The notes: generated from the letters alone by a model not told the origin. Shown: positions 21,558 to 38,200, counted from the stretch's first letter. The stretch is DNA of 64,000 nucleotides from Adiantum capillus-veneris (GCA_014529385.2 CM043962.1:45389598-45453597); one strand, 5' to 3'. Translations and numbers: made by a program.

Positions 21558-21651
21558 AGCAGGTCGACGAGGTGCCCGACAGAGATGAGCATGCATGTGT
21601 CGTGAGCAGGTCGACGGGGTGTGCTACAGAGATGGGCGCGCATGTGTCGTG
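21558..21651 (-). repeat. tandem duplication in the 5' region of half-LINE A
   Basis: Two adjacent units of 44-47 bp share GAGCAGGTCGACG, ACAGAGATG and GCATGTGTCGT. Repeated monomers in the 5' untranslated region act as promoters in some LINEs (mouse L1 is the classic case); here that is only an analogy. Confidence 0.7.
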
Positions 21652-21685
21652 CGGGGGGGTTTCCTCAGAGGGGGAAGGGCGGGGC

Positions 21686-23951
<2,266 letters not shown>

Positions 23952-24642
23952 TTATTCTTGTCACGTGTTTAACCGTAGTAGCAGCTTCCTAGTGGTCTAG
24001 GATCGACTCTTCTTGAGGGCGAGGTATCACGTTTAGCCTAGTCACAGCCACCTCTGTCTCCTTTACAACATCACCGGGAGTCGAGTGTGCCATCTGCTCC
24101 TCCTCTGAGTAGACCTCTAGATATAGTTCTAAGTTGGCCAAGCCATGGTCAACCGCTCTATCGGCCACTATTTTCCACACTGCCTATGGGGCCCCCACGT
24201 GCACACGCCCTAGTAGTGCAACCGCCACAGGATTTGCCGCCACCGGGAACCTAAATACCGATTTGTATTGATTACTCCATATGAACTTATTCTCTATGTA
24301 ATGGTGCACCAAAACTTACTGGTTGGTCATACTCTGTTTTAATTTTTGATGAGCATCATGTGCTATGTGCTTGCCACTATGGTGTTTTGTGACTATGTTT
24401 AATTTTTGAAGGCAAGTCAATCGAACGTGGTTAATATTATAGTGAGAATTTTTTTCCACTTTAATTTATGTGAAAATATTACGAAGGACATGGTGCGACT
24501 GATCTTTGAAGTAAAAATGCTCGCGGTTCTTTATAAATAGCCAAAAAAGCACTATTTTCATTTATTCATTCATTTGCAAGTTTCTCTAAGTATCTATTTT
24601 CGAAAGTTATTACTTTAGTTTTCTCTCATTGACATATTTACC

Positions 24643-24963
24643 ATGCCTAGGGGAAATCACGGACAATGGGATAAGAGTCTCCAACCATCCCCCCGTGTTG
24701 ACCCTATCAACAATGTGCACGCTAATTACATTCTCAACAATGTATATACTATGAATAATGTATGCAAAGCACATAGCCCACACAACTACAGAGATGCTCT
24801 CCATGTAGTCAACGAGGCCACATGCTCCATATTCAATGCCATGCAAGACCTTGATGTCAATGCACATCCAACCAAAGGGAATATTGAGCATGTTTTTGTT
24901 CTAGCTAAAAATGCAATCATGATTTGGGGGGAACATATTTTCGCACCCCACATGATTGTGTAG
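24643..24963 (+). CDS. small conserved ORF of unknown function, copy A
   Basis: 106 aa, MPRGNHGQWDK at the start. Copy B at 32357 shares VDPINNVH, YILN-VYT-NNVC, FNAMQDLDVNAHPT and GNIE-VF, including most codon positions. The protein is polar and has no signal peptide or membrane segment. A second conserved reading, VAFE-HVEAWVE-x-YIAAQEQANGA, follows at once in the +1 frame (24960-25090) and ends in an Asn/Asp-rich tail, so the original protein may have been about 160 aa and has since been shifted near 24930-24945. An upstream TATAAATA at 24532 lies about 110 bp before the ATG. I do not recognise the family. Confidence 0.5.
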   Translation: MPRGNHGQWDKSLQPSPRVDPINNVHANYILNNVYTMNNVCKAHSPHNYRDALHVVNEATCSIFNAMQDLDVNAHPTKGNIEHVFVLAKNAIMIWGEHIFAPHMIV

Positions 24964-25683
24964 CCTTTGAACGACATGTGGAGGCTTGGGTAGAAATGTG
25001 GATGATATACATTGCTGCGCAAGAACAAGCCAATGGAGCCAACAACAACAACAAAGCCAACAATGACACTAGCGATGAGGACAAGTAGATTTCACCTTTC
25101 CTCGCTAATTTTAGAGAAATGAGTCCTTAACACCATAATAACATATTGTAATGGTTTTTTTGTCCATATCTATCTTATTGTACTTCTTGCTTTAAGTTGT
25201 GTACTTTAAACCCTTCTAATCTTAGTTTGTGGTTTTGTTATAGTTGTCTTTTTTTGTCCATATCTATCTTATTGTACTTGTTGCTTTAAGTTGTGTAATT
25301 CAAACCCTTCTCATATTAGTTTGTGGTTTTGTTATTGCTGTCTTTAAATGTTGTTCAAAATCAAATTTGATTATTATGGAGTGTTAATCATTGAAATTGG
25401 CTCGTTGCAAATGTTTTTTGTGCATGTCTTATTGTTCGATTGATGGCTAATCATGTTGCATGGTGTATATCATGATGTTTGAAAAGAGTGTGTATGCCCT
25501 GCTATGGGTATATTTTTTGTGTTTGTATACGGGTGTGCATGTGTATAAGTGCACACAAGTGTGACAAAATAGAAGTATGCTTCTCGCTTTGGTGTTTATG
25601 CATGTTGCCCAACATATATCACAATATTTGAGAAGACTATGTGTGCAATGGTTTGGGTGCATTATGTGCTTGTATGAGTGCAC

Positions 25684-25686
<3 letters not shown>

Positions 25687-25757
<71 letters not shown>
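25687..25757 (+). repeat. (GA)n array ending repeat A
   Basis: About 35 GA units, followed by a TTATAAATGATGAATGTTTG block also seen after GA arrays at 33382, 49968 and 51647. Confidence 0.9.
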
Positions 25758-25761
<4 letters not shown>

Positions 25762-25843
25762 TAAATGATGAATGTTTGCCAATGTGTGTGTAAGAGAGAT
25801 AGGCACACACACACATACAAAGAGATGGAGATGATGATGAAGA

Positions 25844-27109
25844 AGAAGAAGTAGATTGATCAAACATTGTAGAAAACTATCCCAAGAGACCTTGGAGCTC
25901 TATCCAACGAGAAGAGTTGAGCTCAAGAGGGGTTATTCAAGATGGAAACACCCTAAGCCCATCTACTAAACTTGGGTAGTAGAATGGTTGAACCATTTTC
26001 CCCTTTTTTTAACGCACATACAACCATCGGCAAAGCGCGCACACACACACACACCTGAGAGAGAGAGAGAGAGAGAATGAGAGAATCTTTTTGGAATTTT
26101 CTCGTCGAATTCCAAAAAAGTGCTCGCCGAAAAATTATGTCTGTGCATAATGCATCAAACTTAAGAACTTCAGGATTTTCTTGGGTCATAAGTCTCCAAG
26201 TACTAGCAAAAGTCTGGTAAGAATTTGGCAAAGCATCAAGAACAATCTGCACAAGGGAACTGTAAGGAATGACTTCACCGCAGAAATAAGTTGCTCATTT
26301 ATATCCTTGACAATACCAAGAAAAGTGTCCATTTCAACTCCTCATGCATAATCTTTCATCTCTTTACGCAGGAATGCAATTTTTGCCTCATTGCAACTAG
26401 TCAAATTATCCCAAGCCTATTTTGTTCAACAAATGTGAGGAGTAATAGTGTGCTTCACAGACAATGTGATCAGTGCATGAGCCTACGCATCTCTTACATC
26501 CCAACAAGCTTGCTTAGCCGTAGGCAAAACAATTCTAACAACATCAATCCTTGCAGCAAAACCTGCAACATCCTCAACATTGCCTATATCCACACAACTA
26601 GGATGTACATCAATGCCTTTCACAATGTTCCAAATTCCCTTTGACACAAGGACATGTTGCATCATGTAAGCCCACATAGGGTAATTGTCTCAATCCAATC
26701 TTTCCTCAGTAGTAAATATATTAAACACATCTGTGTTGTAGTCTGCCATGGTGAGTGCTTGCACTTGATGTGAAAACTACTCAAAAAGAGGAGAAACAAA
26801 GCAGGAACAACACGTGATATATAGAGGAAACCGCAGAGATTGTAAAGGACCTCCTATGCAAAAAACAGCACTGACAAAAGTTCTCTACAAAATGAAAAAA
26901 TAGCATGTGCAGTACTGCCTGTGGAAACGGAGGCCAAAATGAGCCCAAATTAAAATTCTTAGGAGATCAAGCTCTAAGAGCTTGCCTAAAGTATTTGTCG
27001 GCCTACTGATGCACGATTTATAATCATAGAAATCAAAGAAAGTGACTAGGTGTGTGTTGGAGTTGCTGGCGACTAAGCTAGGGAGGATGCAACCGGCTCT
27101 AATACCAAT
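25844..27109 (-). pseudogene. copia gag remnant C1 with primer-binding site
   Basis: In minus sense a tRNA-iMet-type site (27107-27095, TGGTATTAGAGCC) is followed by a leader and an ATG at 26749 (MADYNTDVF). The gag segment has YPMWAYMMQHVLVSKGIWN, GNVEDVAGFAARIDVVR, then HIVLSVKHTI, and after shifts PNSYQTFAS and KFDALCTD. It then breaks into CA/GA arrays and a GAAGAAGAAGAAG block at about 25840. Protease, integrase and RT are absent. The same structure recurs in C2 and C3, so this is a short repeated unit rather than three independent wrecks. Confidence 0.75.
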
Positions 27110-28162
<1,053 letters not shown>

Positions 28163-31100
28163 AAAGCCGTTGTCTTTCTCCATTCAATCAATGCTCCTAT
28201 CAGAAAACTAAACACCTCCATTGCATACTCACACCTATGAAAATTGGCCTCATGGCCCTCCAGTAACATGCTTGAGTCATTAGCAAGCTCAACATCCAAG
28301 AGCTCCTCTCCCCGAATGGGTAACTGTAGGCCATACAAACAAACCTCCTGTGAAGTCAGCAATCTACTCATCACCTCTACATAGAAAAGAAATATGAAGG
28401 GGGCGAGAGGGCAGCCCTAACATATTGAGTGTGTAAGTATGAAGCGTTCCCCATGACCCCCTACCAAAAACACCTGACTGTGAGCACATTTGGAAAGAGC
28501 AGACACGCCTCTAATCCATGCCTTTGAAAAACCCATCTTGTGCATAGTGCCCTCAAGGAAGCCCCAATCAACTTTGTCATATGCCTTCTCATAAGTTGAC
28601 AAGGAGCAGCACAAGATCCTCTCTTTTAGGGACTCCCCCCTTCTTGGGGATGAGGTAATTGAAACCCCCCACTCATGATATCAAGAATCTCCCTATTGTG
28701 AAAAATGTATTGGTATGCACTACATAGGTCTTGTCCAAGAACATCCCAGTACTCCAAGAAGAAGTGGGAGTCAAACCATCCATTTCTGACAATTACCATA
28801 AGAGGGTGCTTTGAGGAGCCTTCTGAGGCTCCTCTAGTAGGAGAGAGCTCTCTAGTCTCCGTAGCATCTCCTCAGTGACTAGGCAAGGCACTTGCCCACA
28901 CCTACTCTCTACATGCATCCATGTGCTCTCAATTAAGAGTAGCTCACAATAAAAGTCAATACATACTGCAAGCATGTCCTCAGACTCTATGAACATACCC
29001 ATCACCTCTCGTCAACAAGCAAACATGGATATGCACATATCGAGGACCCACCATCTCAAAAACCTCACTAGTAACTTTGTTGCCCATGTGGATCCACTGA
29101 GATGCGTGCCGATGTGAGGCAAAGTCATGGCCCTGCTCCTCAATGGTGATCAGCTCCTATCGACCTTGCCTCATCTGATCCTCCATCCAAGGGCTACCTA
29201 GGATGATGCTTCTCCATCTGTGGGAGGAAACCAATGCCCCGATGGAGCCGATGCTCCTCCTCATGGGTTGCAGCCAATTTGGTTGTCGACTCTTGAAGAA
29301 AGAAACAACTAAGCTCCCCACGGCCTTTGGCATGTACCCATAATGACCTACTGCTATGAGTCCACAAAAGTCATACATACACCTTCATGAATGCCTTTAG
29401 GCCCAAAAGGAGCTGACCAAAATGTCTCAAAGCGATCACTCAAAATCTGGCCACATCGCCTAATATGGCTCTCACACAGATGATGCTCCTAGAGCATAAG
29501 CATATCTATTGCTCCTCCCACAAGGCATCTCTGAAGCTTTTGTCTAATTCAACCCCTCTGATGATGTAGAAATTGGGGTCACCCTAGCCCTTGCACATTC
29601 TAGGAGACAATCCTCATGGGGTTATTGACAAAAAACCAATGTTGCCACAATAGCCAATCTCACAATTTTCAAAGCAAGCTTGGATAATAAGTAATTCACA
29701 TTTGAGCGACCTCAAGATAGCCGTGTCTAAAGTCTCTGTCTGACCCTTGCCCAAGCAGAGTGTGTAGTCCGTAGAGATACATCCTCTATTCAGAACTCAT
29801 CATGCACATATACACTCTAAATGTCTGCAAAAATGTAAACCACAATGTGTCTACATCATGCTGCATCATGTGGTCTCACAGAGAACTTGCCAATAGCCAC
29901 ACAGTTTGTATCAAGTCTATCATTCTCGAATCTCTTGTGTGGTGAGATAACTCAAGGGCTTGGACATGGAGCAAGCACATCATCGTGTGCATAGTACACT
30001 CTGTCTGTTGATCCCTACCACACAATGGGAAAGAAACACCAATCATTTTGTGTAAGGCCTCTACACCTCTGGTTGTCTGAAACAGAATATATACTTTGAA
30101 ACAAGCCGCCTCTAGGTCAAGAGATGAGTCATTGATAAAACGTGTAAAGTTATAGTCAAAGAAGTCCTAGCGATGACAAATACCGATTGGTCAGCCTGTG
30201 ACGACTGCCGCAAAGGTCAAAGCCTGCACCAAGAGGAGCATCTGTAGGTAGCGTAGCTCTTCCTATGCCAAGCGGCTCATGGCAAAGGTACTTCCAAGAG
30301 ACCTCCAAGCTACTGAGGAGTGGAATGTCCCCTGGCCGGCAGCGAGGCATGATAAGGGCCAAGAAATGGGATGAGGAGGCTAGTGGGGGAGATGGGGGGG
30401 GGGGGGGGGGGGGGGTAGTGGGAATGATAGGCGGGGAGGGAGTGGTGATGGTGAAGCTTAGGTAGAGGGAGCATCCGCCGCTTTGTCCTACTACGAAGGG
30501 TAAAAAAATTTCCCTGTGGGAACCAACTATTGCTGGCCTGGTGTATGCCATCCACTAGGACGCCATGGTGGTGCCCGTGTCCCTGACCACAATGGCCACG
30601 AACCTACTGCCAGCCCTCATATACCTAGGCACCTATCTGTCTCCGCTTGCTAAGCCTGGCTTGACTTGTGGGGTTGAGTTTGTGTCGCGGGTTGGGTCCT
30701 CCTACGTAGATAGGCCTTTGCGAGATGGCCAATCTATCTACAAATGAAGGATTGATGCAGGAGTCAAATACTCCATGCTCTGGTAGACCATCCACCACTC
30801 ACCCAAGGTAGTAGGATTACCTTCAAAAGAGTGTGAGTGTCTCGAACCAAAACACATGTTGTAGGTATATGCTTGCTGTTCTGGCAGCAACTACAGATAT
30901 CGTGCATGGTGTCTCCACAACAATTCCAATCTCAAAACCTATATTGGAAAGTAATGGGAGTTACTCTCTCCTCAAGCCAAGGAAATAGATTGTAATGGGC
31001 AGATATGCTTCCTCGATAAGAACATCAGTAGTCGGGTCAAAACGATGACACCATCGTTGAAAGTGAGTCCATGGCTAGGGGCTCAGAAAAATTACCTTCA

Positions 31101-31560
31101 ATGCCATCATGGGAGTCTCTAACTTAATATGGTAGTACTCGTAGTCGAGGAATTTAACATCATGATCTTGCCCACGTTCCCAGGAGAAGGCAGGCCCTCG
31201 AGGAGGTTGCGCACTTTGCCTCTACTAGGTTGGTTGCCCATAATCTTGCAGATAACAGAGGTGTCTCGGAGCCACTACAGGACTTGCCATGGATGCTAGA
31301 TGCCCTTGGAGCACCATTTTCGCCCGGAGTGGAGAAGATCGAGTTCTTTGCTCAGTAAGTCAAGGAGGGCACCTCTATGCTCGATTTTTGCCATTGAAAA
31401 GTCTGCTAATGTGCCATTGAAATGTCTACTAATGTTTGTGATGTCATAAACATGTGATTATTGGATACCTTCACAAAGGTTGGGGATGCAATTTTGGATT
31501 GTCTTGCAGGTCAGCTTGGCTTTGGAGTGCGAGCATCTACAATGACATTGCATCAGCATT
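28163..31560 (-). pseudogene. decayed plant L1-type LINE (ORF1 and ORF2 remnants)
   Basis: In minus sense an ORF1 relic (about 31200-30950) has phrases of the plant DUF4283 gag-like domain (WTHFQRW, FDPTTDVLIEEA). ORF2 starts near 29618 with MRIVS-x-NVQGLG, the usual endonuclease start, followed by DMLML-EHHLCESH. RT appears at about 28610-28160 as YEKAYDKVDWGFLEGTMHKM, GFSKAWIRG, GCPLAPFIF and LANDS in the place of the YADD box. Nearly every segment is in a different frame. This lineage is different from LINE-1. A (G)26 run lies at about 30391-30416. Confidence 0.7.
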
Positions 31561-31564
31561 GACC

Positions 31565-33327
31565 AAGATCACAAATTGTTTTTGTCACGTGTTTAGCCAC
31601 AGTAGCAGCTTCCTACTGGTCTAGGATCGACTCTTCATGTGGGCAAGGTATCACATTTAGCACAATCACAGCCACCTCCGTTTTCTTTACGAAGTCACCA
31701 CCAAGAGTCGAGTGTGCCATATGCACCTCCTCCAAGTAAACCTCCAGCTATAGTTCCAGGTTGGCCAAGTCATGGTCAATCGCTCTATCGGCCACTATTT
31801 TCCACACTGCCCAAGGGAACTCCACTTGCACACGCCTCACAAGTACAACTGCCATAGGATTTGCGACCACTGGGAACCTAAATACCAATTTGTATTGATT
31901 ACTCCATATGAACTTATTCTCTATGTAATGGAGAACCAAAACTTACTCGTTGGTCATACTAAATACCAATTTGTATTGATTACTCCATATGAACTTATTC
32001 TCTATGTAATGGAAAACCAAAACTTACTGGTTGGTCATACTATGTTTTAATTTTTTATGAGAATCATGTGCTATGTGCTTGCCACTATGTTTTGTGTTTT
32101 GGAACTACGTTTAATTTTTGAAGACAAGTCAATCGAAGGTGATTAATCTTTAAGTGAGATTTTTTTTCTCCACTTTATTTTATGTGAAAATATTACGGAG
32201 GACATGGTGCAACTGATCTTTGAAGTAAAAACACTCGGGGTTCTTTATAAATAGCCAACAAAACACTATTTTCATTCATTTATTCATTTGCAAGTTTCTC
32301 TAAGTATTTATTTTCAAAAGTTATTACTTTAGTTTTCTCTCATTCACATATTTACCATGCCTAGGGGAAATCAAAGACAATGGGATCGGTGTGTCCAACC
32401 ATCCCCCCCCCCCCGCCGTGTTGACCCCATCAACAATGTGCACACTGATTACATTCTCAACGATGTATATACTGTGAATAATGTATGCATAGCACAAAGC
32501 GCACACAACTACACGGATGCTCTCCGTGCAGTCAATGAGGCCATAGGCTCCATATTCAATGCCATGCAAGACCTTGATGTGAATGCACATCCAACCGAAG
32601 GGAATATCGAGCAAGTTTTTTCTCTAGCCTAAAATTCAATAATGATTTGCGGGAGCATGCTTTTCTCACCCCACTTGATTGTGTAGCCTTTGAACAACAT
32701 GTGGAGGCTTGGGTAGAAGTGTCGATGACATACATTGCTGCACAAGAACAAGCCAATGGAGCCAGCAACACCATGAAGCCAACAATGACAGCAATGACAC
32801 TAGCGATGCGGACAACTAGATTTCACATTTCCTCACTAATTTTAGAGAAATAAGCCCTTAACTCCATAATAGCATATTGTAATGTTTTTTTTGTCCATAT
32901 CTATCTTATTGTACTTGTTGTTTTAAGTTGTGTACTTTAAACCCTTTTAATATTAGTTTGTGGGTTTGTTATTACAGTCTTTCAATGTTGTTCAAAATCG
33001 AATTTGATTATTTCGAAGTATTAATCATTGAAATTGGCTTGTTGCGAACATTTTTTGTGCATGTATCATTGTCTGATTGATGGCTAATCATGTTGCACAG
33101 TGTATATCATGATGTTTGAAAAAAGTGTGTATGCCCTACTAATGGTATATTTTTTGTGTTTGTATACAGGTGTGCATGTGTACAAGTGCACACAAGTGTG
33201 ACAAAATGGAAGGACACTTAACACATTGGTGTTTATGCTTGGTGCCCAACATATATCACAATATTTGAGAAGACTACATATGCAATGATTCCGGTGCATT
33301 TATGTGCTTGTATAAGTGCACGTAAGA

Positions 33328-33381
<54 letters not shown>
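31565..33381 (+). repeat. 1.8-kb dispersed repeat, copy B
   Basis: This is the second copy of the repeat at 23946-25757. It has gained an 81-bp tandem duplication (31881-31961 and 31962-32042) that is single in copy A, and a poly-C run at 32403-32414 inside the ORF. The end is again a (GA)n array (33331-33381). Confidence 0.85.
32357..32853 (+). pseudogene. small conserved ORF of unknown function, copy B (broken)
   Basis: The counterpart of the ORF at 24643. It opens MPRGNQRQWDR, keeps VDPINNVHTDYIL and FNAMQDLDVNAHPTEGNIE, and stops at a TAA at 32630 where copy A has AAA. The conserved downstream part (REHAFLTPLDCVAFEQHVEAW, AAQEQANGA) continues in another frame from 32647 to 32853. Conservation of amino acids on both sides of the break suggests an ancestral protein of about 160 aa. 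Confidence 0.6.
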
Positions 33382-33387
<6 letters not shown>

Positions 33388-33607
33388 AATTGATGAATGT
33401 TTGATCAAAGAGTGTTTGTGAACATGTGTGTGTGTGTGTGTGTGTAGTTGTTTTACTTTTATAAATAGACACACCAAGGAACAAGATGTTCAAAAGACGA
33501 CTGGCTAAAGATGTGTAGGCAAAGATTAGTACAGAAACAACTCAGTTTTTGATTCATAATTGTACAACATAATAAGAATGAAGTATCATTCCAAATGAGT
33601 TTATACA
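33382..33607. other. spacer left of Gypsy-1
   Basis: The TTAATTGATGAATGTTTGATC block and a (TG)n tract, then AT-rich DNA with no recognised gene. The last bases (ATACAAAGGT), read together with the sequence after Gypsy-1, give AAAGGTATCAGAAC, which resembles a copia primer-binding region. Confidence 0.6.
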
Positions 33608-33612
33608 AAGGT

Positions 33613-33922
33613 TGTTAACCCTCGTGGCTCACGGGCACCCTATCGCCTACGATGGACACTGTAACCGTATTATTTATTTAAGTAGAGTTAGGCACCGGGC
33701 TTGTCGGTCCAATAGGGAAAGGTAGAGTGATCGCCGATGAGAGGCGCACTCTAACACGAACATGCTAGGGTTAGTTGGCTAAGCATGGGCGCCCAAGTGT
33801 GAATGGGGTGAGCTCACATAAAAGCCAATTAAACCTAAAATTGAGTCATTCTCTCATTGTGCAATAGAAGCTGCTCTTGCTCCATCTCCACCTTCTCCTT
33901 CACCATCTCCTTGTGTGTGTGC

Positions 33923-33956
<34 letters not shown>

Positions 33957-33957
33957 G

Positions 33958-34019
<62 letters not shown>

Positions 34020-34265
34020 GAGTGTGTGTGCGATCGAGCGTTGCGGCGGCACGACGGCGGCGAGGTGGTTGAGCGCGGCGTAGCGGCGTCTCCCTCTTCT
34101 TCGCGGCAAGGAACCCTCTACGGCAGGAGCATAAGGCGGTGAGTGACACACCATTGCCCTCTTTGAGCTTACTAGTTAAACTAGTTGTGTGCTTGGAGCC
34201 GTCTGCGGCTCGTACACGGTGTATCGGCAAGTCCCTTGCTTCGACAGTGCGGCAAGGAGCGCACA
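33613..34265 (+). repeat. Gypsy-1 5' LTR
   Basis: Starts TGTTAACCCTCG, ends GGAGCGCACA. Outside the microsatellite it differs from the 3' LTR at about ten positions, all transitions by eye. The microsatellite here (33925-34016) is almost purely GA, whereas the 3' LTR has GT then GA. Confidence 0.95.
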
Positions 34266-34268
34266 TTT

Positions 34269-34287
34269 TTGGCGCCACTGCCGGGGA
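34269..34287 (+). promoter_or_regulatory. Gypsy-1 primer-binding site
   Basis: TTGGCGCCACTGCCGGGGA starts three bases after the LTR. The pattern TGGCGCC-x-TGCCGGGGA is the tRNA-Asp-type site used by many plant gypsy elements of the Athila kind. Confidence 0.85.
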
Positions 34288-35280
34288 ATAGCCCTGCACT
34301 AAGCCCAAGAGGCACTTTGTGCTTCTTGTATGAGTGGTTTGCAGTAGGAAAGAAGAGGGAGAGGAAGGCGTATTTTTTCTGCAAGTTGGTAATTCTGTTT
34401 TTCTGTTGCGCACAGTTTGCATTTTCTGTTTTTCTGCTGCGTACATTTAGTATTAGTTAGACAGTTAGCAAAATTCTGTTTTTCTGTTTATACACAGTTA
34501 GCATTAGTCACACAGTTAGCATTTCTTGCGTTTTTTTGCATTTTCTGTGTTTTCACTGCACAGTTCTGTCAAGTTTCAATTTCTGCATTTTCTGTGTTTT
34601 CTGGTTTGTGCACAGTTAGGCGCACAGTTAGTTAATTAAGTAGGTTAGTAATTAGGTGAACCACTGATTAGCAGGTCAGTAGGTAGGTGGGACAGTAAAT
34701 AGTTAGGTGAGGTCAACGCGCACCAAAACGCGTACCAAATAATATCTCCAAAAAAAAAAAAAAAGGGAGCGAGGGGGAGGTTAGATTTTCGAAAATAAAA
34801 AACGTGAGTTATAAAAACGGACGGGTTGGTTTGTGTAAAAGTTAGATCGGGATCATTTCCCCAAGCCCAAGCCCAAGCCCAAGCCCAAGCCCAAGCCTCA
34901 GTCCTCAGTCTTATGATATATACTAGACTCACTCTTATATATATACCCTACCTCCTCAAGAGGGAATGAGAGCATGTGGGACAAGTCCTCCACTCTCCTC
35001 CCTTCTCTTCCCACTTGCACCTTTAGACTTGCTATTTGGAGCCTAGTTCCCCAGCTAGGAAAAAACTGTTTTGGGCTTTTCTGGAGCAAAATAGAACCAA
35101 ACGGTGGGCTGTAAAGAACAGTGCGTCCCTCCTAGCGATACGCTCGTTTCGAGCTATCACACGGCCCATTCCACGACACGCTCTAAAAAATCTAGCAAAA
35201 AAACAAACAAAAAACACACTAAAAACTAGTCACAAGGCCTCCTAGAGCAGCTTTTTGACACCTTAGGGTATCAAAAGCAC
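34288..35280 (+). other. Gypsy-1 leader
   Basis: No ORF with recognisable content. It includes repeated TTTTCTG-CACAGTTAG phrases (34380-34630), an A16 run (about 34749), a (CCCAAG)6 tract (34861-34896) and a TATATATATACCC box at about 34936, 345 bp before the gag ATG. The box could drive a shorter gag transcript; this is inference. Confidence 0.6.
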
Positions 35281-38200
35281 ATGCACTTACGTTCTGGGCG
35301 GGTGCTAGAACACGAGCATATTGAGGGTGCCTCTGTTCATACGGACACCCATTACCCGTCCACGATAGGCTCTAGACCCTCAGCGGGGACACAAGGTAGC
35401 ACCACCCAAGACCCTAAAATAGCCGCTAGTGATTCCTCCTCCGACTCAGAAATCATGGAAGCATACCCTACCCAAAACACTGAGAGAGAAGGCCATGCAC
35501 CTCCCGAAGCTCCACAGCCTAGTACTAGTATGTTTAGCCGTTTCATGGAAACATTAGGTAGAGCTGCTCGCTCGGAACCTGATGCAAATGAAGCACACGA
35601 AGGGGGTGGGGAAGTGGACTCTCCTTTCCCATCGCACGTGGACCCCACACCCCCAAAGAGTGTCCATGTGGATATCCTACCAACTTCTTACCAAGACGGC
35701 CCTGTTGAGCTGCCTCCTTCAGAAGTTCCCTCTAGAGTACCGTTGGTGACAAGTAAAACCACGGGGAGCAACATTGCTTCTACCTCACAAGAAACCGTTA
35801 ACACGTCGACTCTAGAAGGATTGTTCATTAATGATCATTGGACATACGACCTCCACACTGAGGTGTTGACGGATCTACACTCTGGCCACGCCTACCATGT
35901 AGGATGGATAGAGATTGTACAATCCCCCTCTAGTGCCACGAGCCTCGAAGATCAACAAAAAATGATCTGTAATGTTATCCATGGCATTATTCAATCAGAA
36001 AGGCAAAAGCGAGGGGTAAATATACTCTCAACTAGCCCCATGAGATTTCTGGATACGAGCAAGGCTCAACAACCTACTCTATCACAAATGGAGACTCCTC
36101 TAATGAGTCCCATGGACCCATCTTACGTCATTTCACCTGGGGTCTCTATGCAATCTGAGCCTCCGAGCGACAACTTTAGCTTCCCTAACTTGGCTCAACC
36201 CTCTATTAAGGAAAACACAGTGCTCACTCCAGGGATAAGCCTGACAGAGAATGTACCGATGACATCTACGGTTAGCGCAGTTCCACTACCTAGTGTCGTA
36301 ATACCTAATATGGGGCCTCGACCATATGTGCCTCTAGACCCTTATGCACACATGGCCCCCACACCTCCAATTGTACCACTTGCTTATGCTCCTCGAGTGC
36401 CGCTCCCTAGCCCTTATCGGAGTGGACCTATGCCCGGTTATGTTCCATATCCTGCATCATCCACACATATGCCAAGACCGGTAGCCGTCCCTCTCCCACA
36501 TATGATTCCAAGAGTACCTCCACCGCCCTGCCTCCTCACATAGGTGACTTGGCAGCGTTTGCTCAAACCATAGGTCGATCTATCACGGAAAATATGTGTC
36601 ATGCATCTGATAGAGAGCCTAGAAGTAAGGCAATACAAATTTCCAAACTCACGCAAAAATTCAATGGGGACGAAGATGCTAGAAAACACATTGAAGTGTT
36701 TGAACAAGTATGTGATTCCTTAGGGGAACGCAACGAACTACATAAGTGCAATGCCTTAAGCTTGACATTAAGTGGGAAGGCTGGAGATTGGTATAGAACC
36801 CTAAGGGTGGACGAGAAAACAATCTACCCTACCCTTCGAAGGTTGTTTCTAAAGGAGTACATACGAGAAGGTGTGCTTTGGGGTGTAGCATCTCAGCTAC
36901 AGAAGGCCGAATGTAAGGAAGGAGAGTCAGTAAGGGACTTCATTAGTCGTCTAAAGCACTTAAACTCTCGCTGCCCTGTAAATGAGCCCTTCAACAATAA
37001 CCAACTGCTTGATCGATTCATTCGAGGGTTGAGGAATGAAGGAATCTATAATGGACTAGTGATTAGAGGTATCACAACCTGGGAAGATGTCACTGCCAAT
37101 GCAATCCAATTAGAGGACAACTTGATGATAGCAGGCATGAGGGTGTCTACTGACATGAGATCCACTAGCTCACAAGCCATTGAGTATGAACCCATGACTG
37201 CAAAGCCCATTGCCAATGAGCCAAAGGTATTTGAGACATTCTTGATAGACCTCACCAAGGCAATCCAAGAGTCTCTTAAGGATAATCGACCCCCTCAAAA
37301 TAGTCACATGTATCCAAGAAGGGAGCAACAATGGTGTTCCATTTGCTTAGGTCCACATAGCACTAGTGAGTGCCCTACGTTTAGAGTAAACTTTAAAGGA
37401 ACTTGCAATGCATGTGGTAGGTATGGTCACCAAGCTAAGGATTGTTTAATGATCAAACGTATGATGGAAAATAGACCACCTGTAGCCTGGACGGATGCGC
37501 CTCGAGCTCCTGTATTGATGCCTGCTCCACCTGTTGAGCAACTATCGCAACACATGGTCCCTAGATCTCAAAATATTGTACAAGCTACACCGCTACCACC
37601 TCCTGTGCTAGGACCGCAGCCCCCGCATCCAAGAGTCGCCCCTATGAACCAAGTGGGTTGCTTATGTAGATGGCTGTGAGGAGGAAATAGACACTAGTAT
37701 TGCCTACGGACTTGATACATTGGAAGAGTGTCCTATATACTACATGGAAGATTGTTGGGGGCAAGTCAAGCCGGTTTATCAAGCTACTGCTCTCGCATCC
37801 AGAGGTCAAAATATCAACACCCAGGCTAGGAGGCCACCTCTTCAATGCTACGAGTGTGGTGGACCACATCGGGCAGCGGAGTGCCCTATTAGGCTGCAAA
37901 AGAATGCTGCACAGATGCAAATGAATCAAGGGAGCACGTCTGCAATGCCAATACTCACATGTAATCGTTGTGGCATAGATCACTTGATTGCCCAATGTCC
38001 CTTTAACCCAAATGCGCCTAAAATCACACCCCTAAATTTGGTCGAAATTGCTAGTGTGACATCGCCAATACCACCCATCGCACCCGCTTATGCGATTACA
38101 CGGTCCATGCTTCAAGGGCCAGGCCATATCCTCGAAGAGAGAGATACCGCATCAGTTATCCAAGCAAAGAAAAAGAAGACACGAAGGAAGAGGTCGCAGA

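Noticed and set aside
34861..34896. (CCCAAG)n as a telomere-type repeat
   Set aside because: Plant telomere repeats are TTTAGGG/CCCTAAA. This is a six-unit hexamer in the Gypsy-1 leader.
37334..38010. Variant zinc-knuckle spacing (C-x2-C-x3-H-x4-C) as a novelty in Gypsy-1 gag
   Set aside because: To my knowledge the shorter spacing occurs in other plant gypsy gag proteins, so it is noted in the annotation but not raised as a finding.
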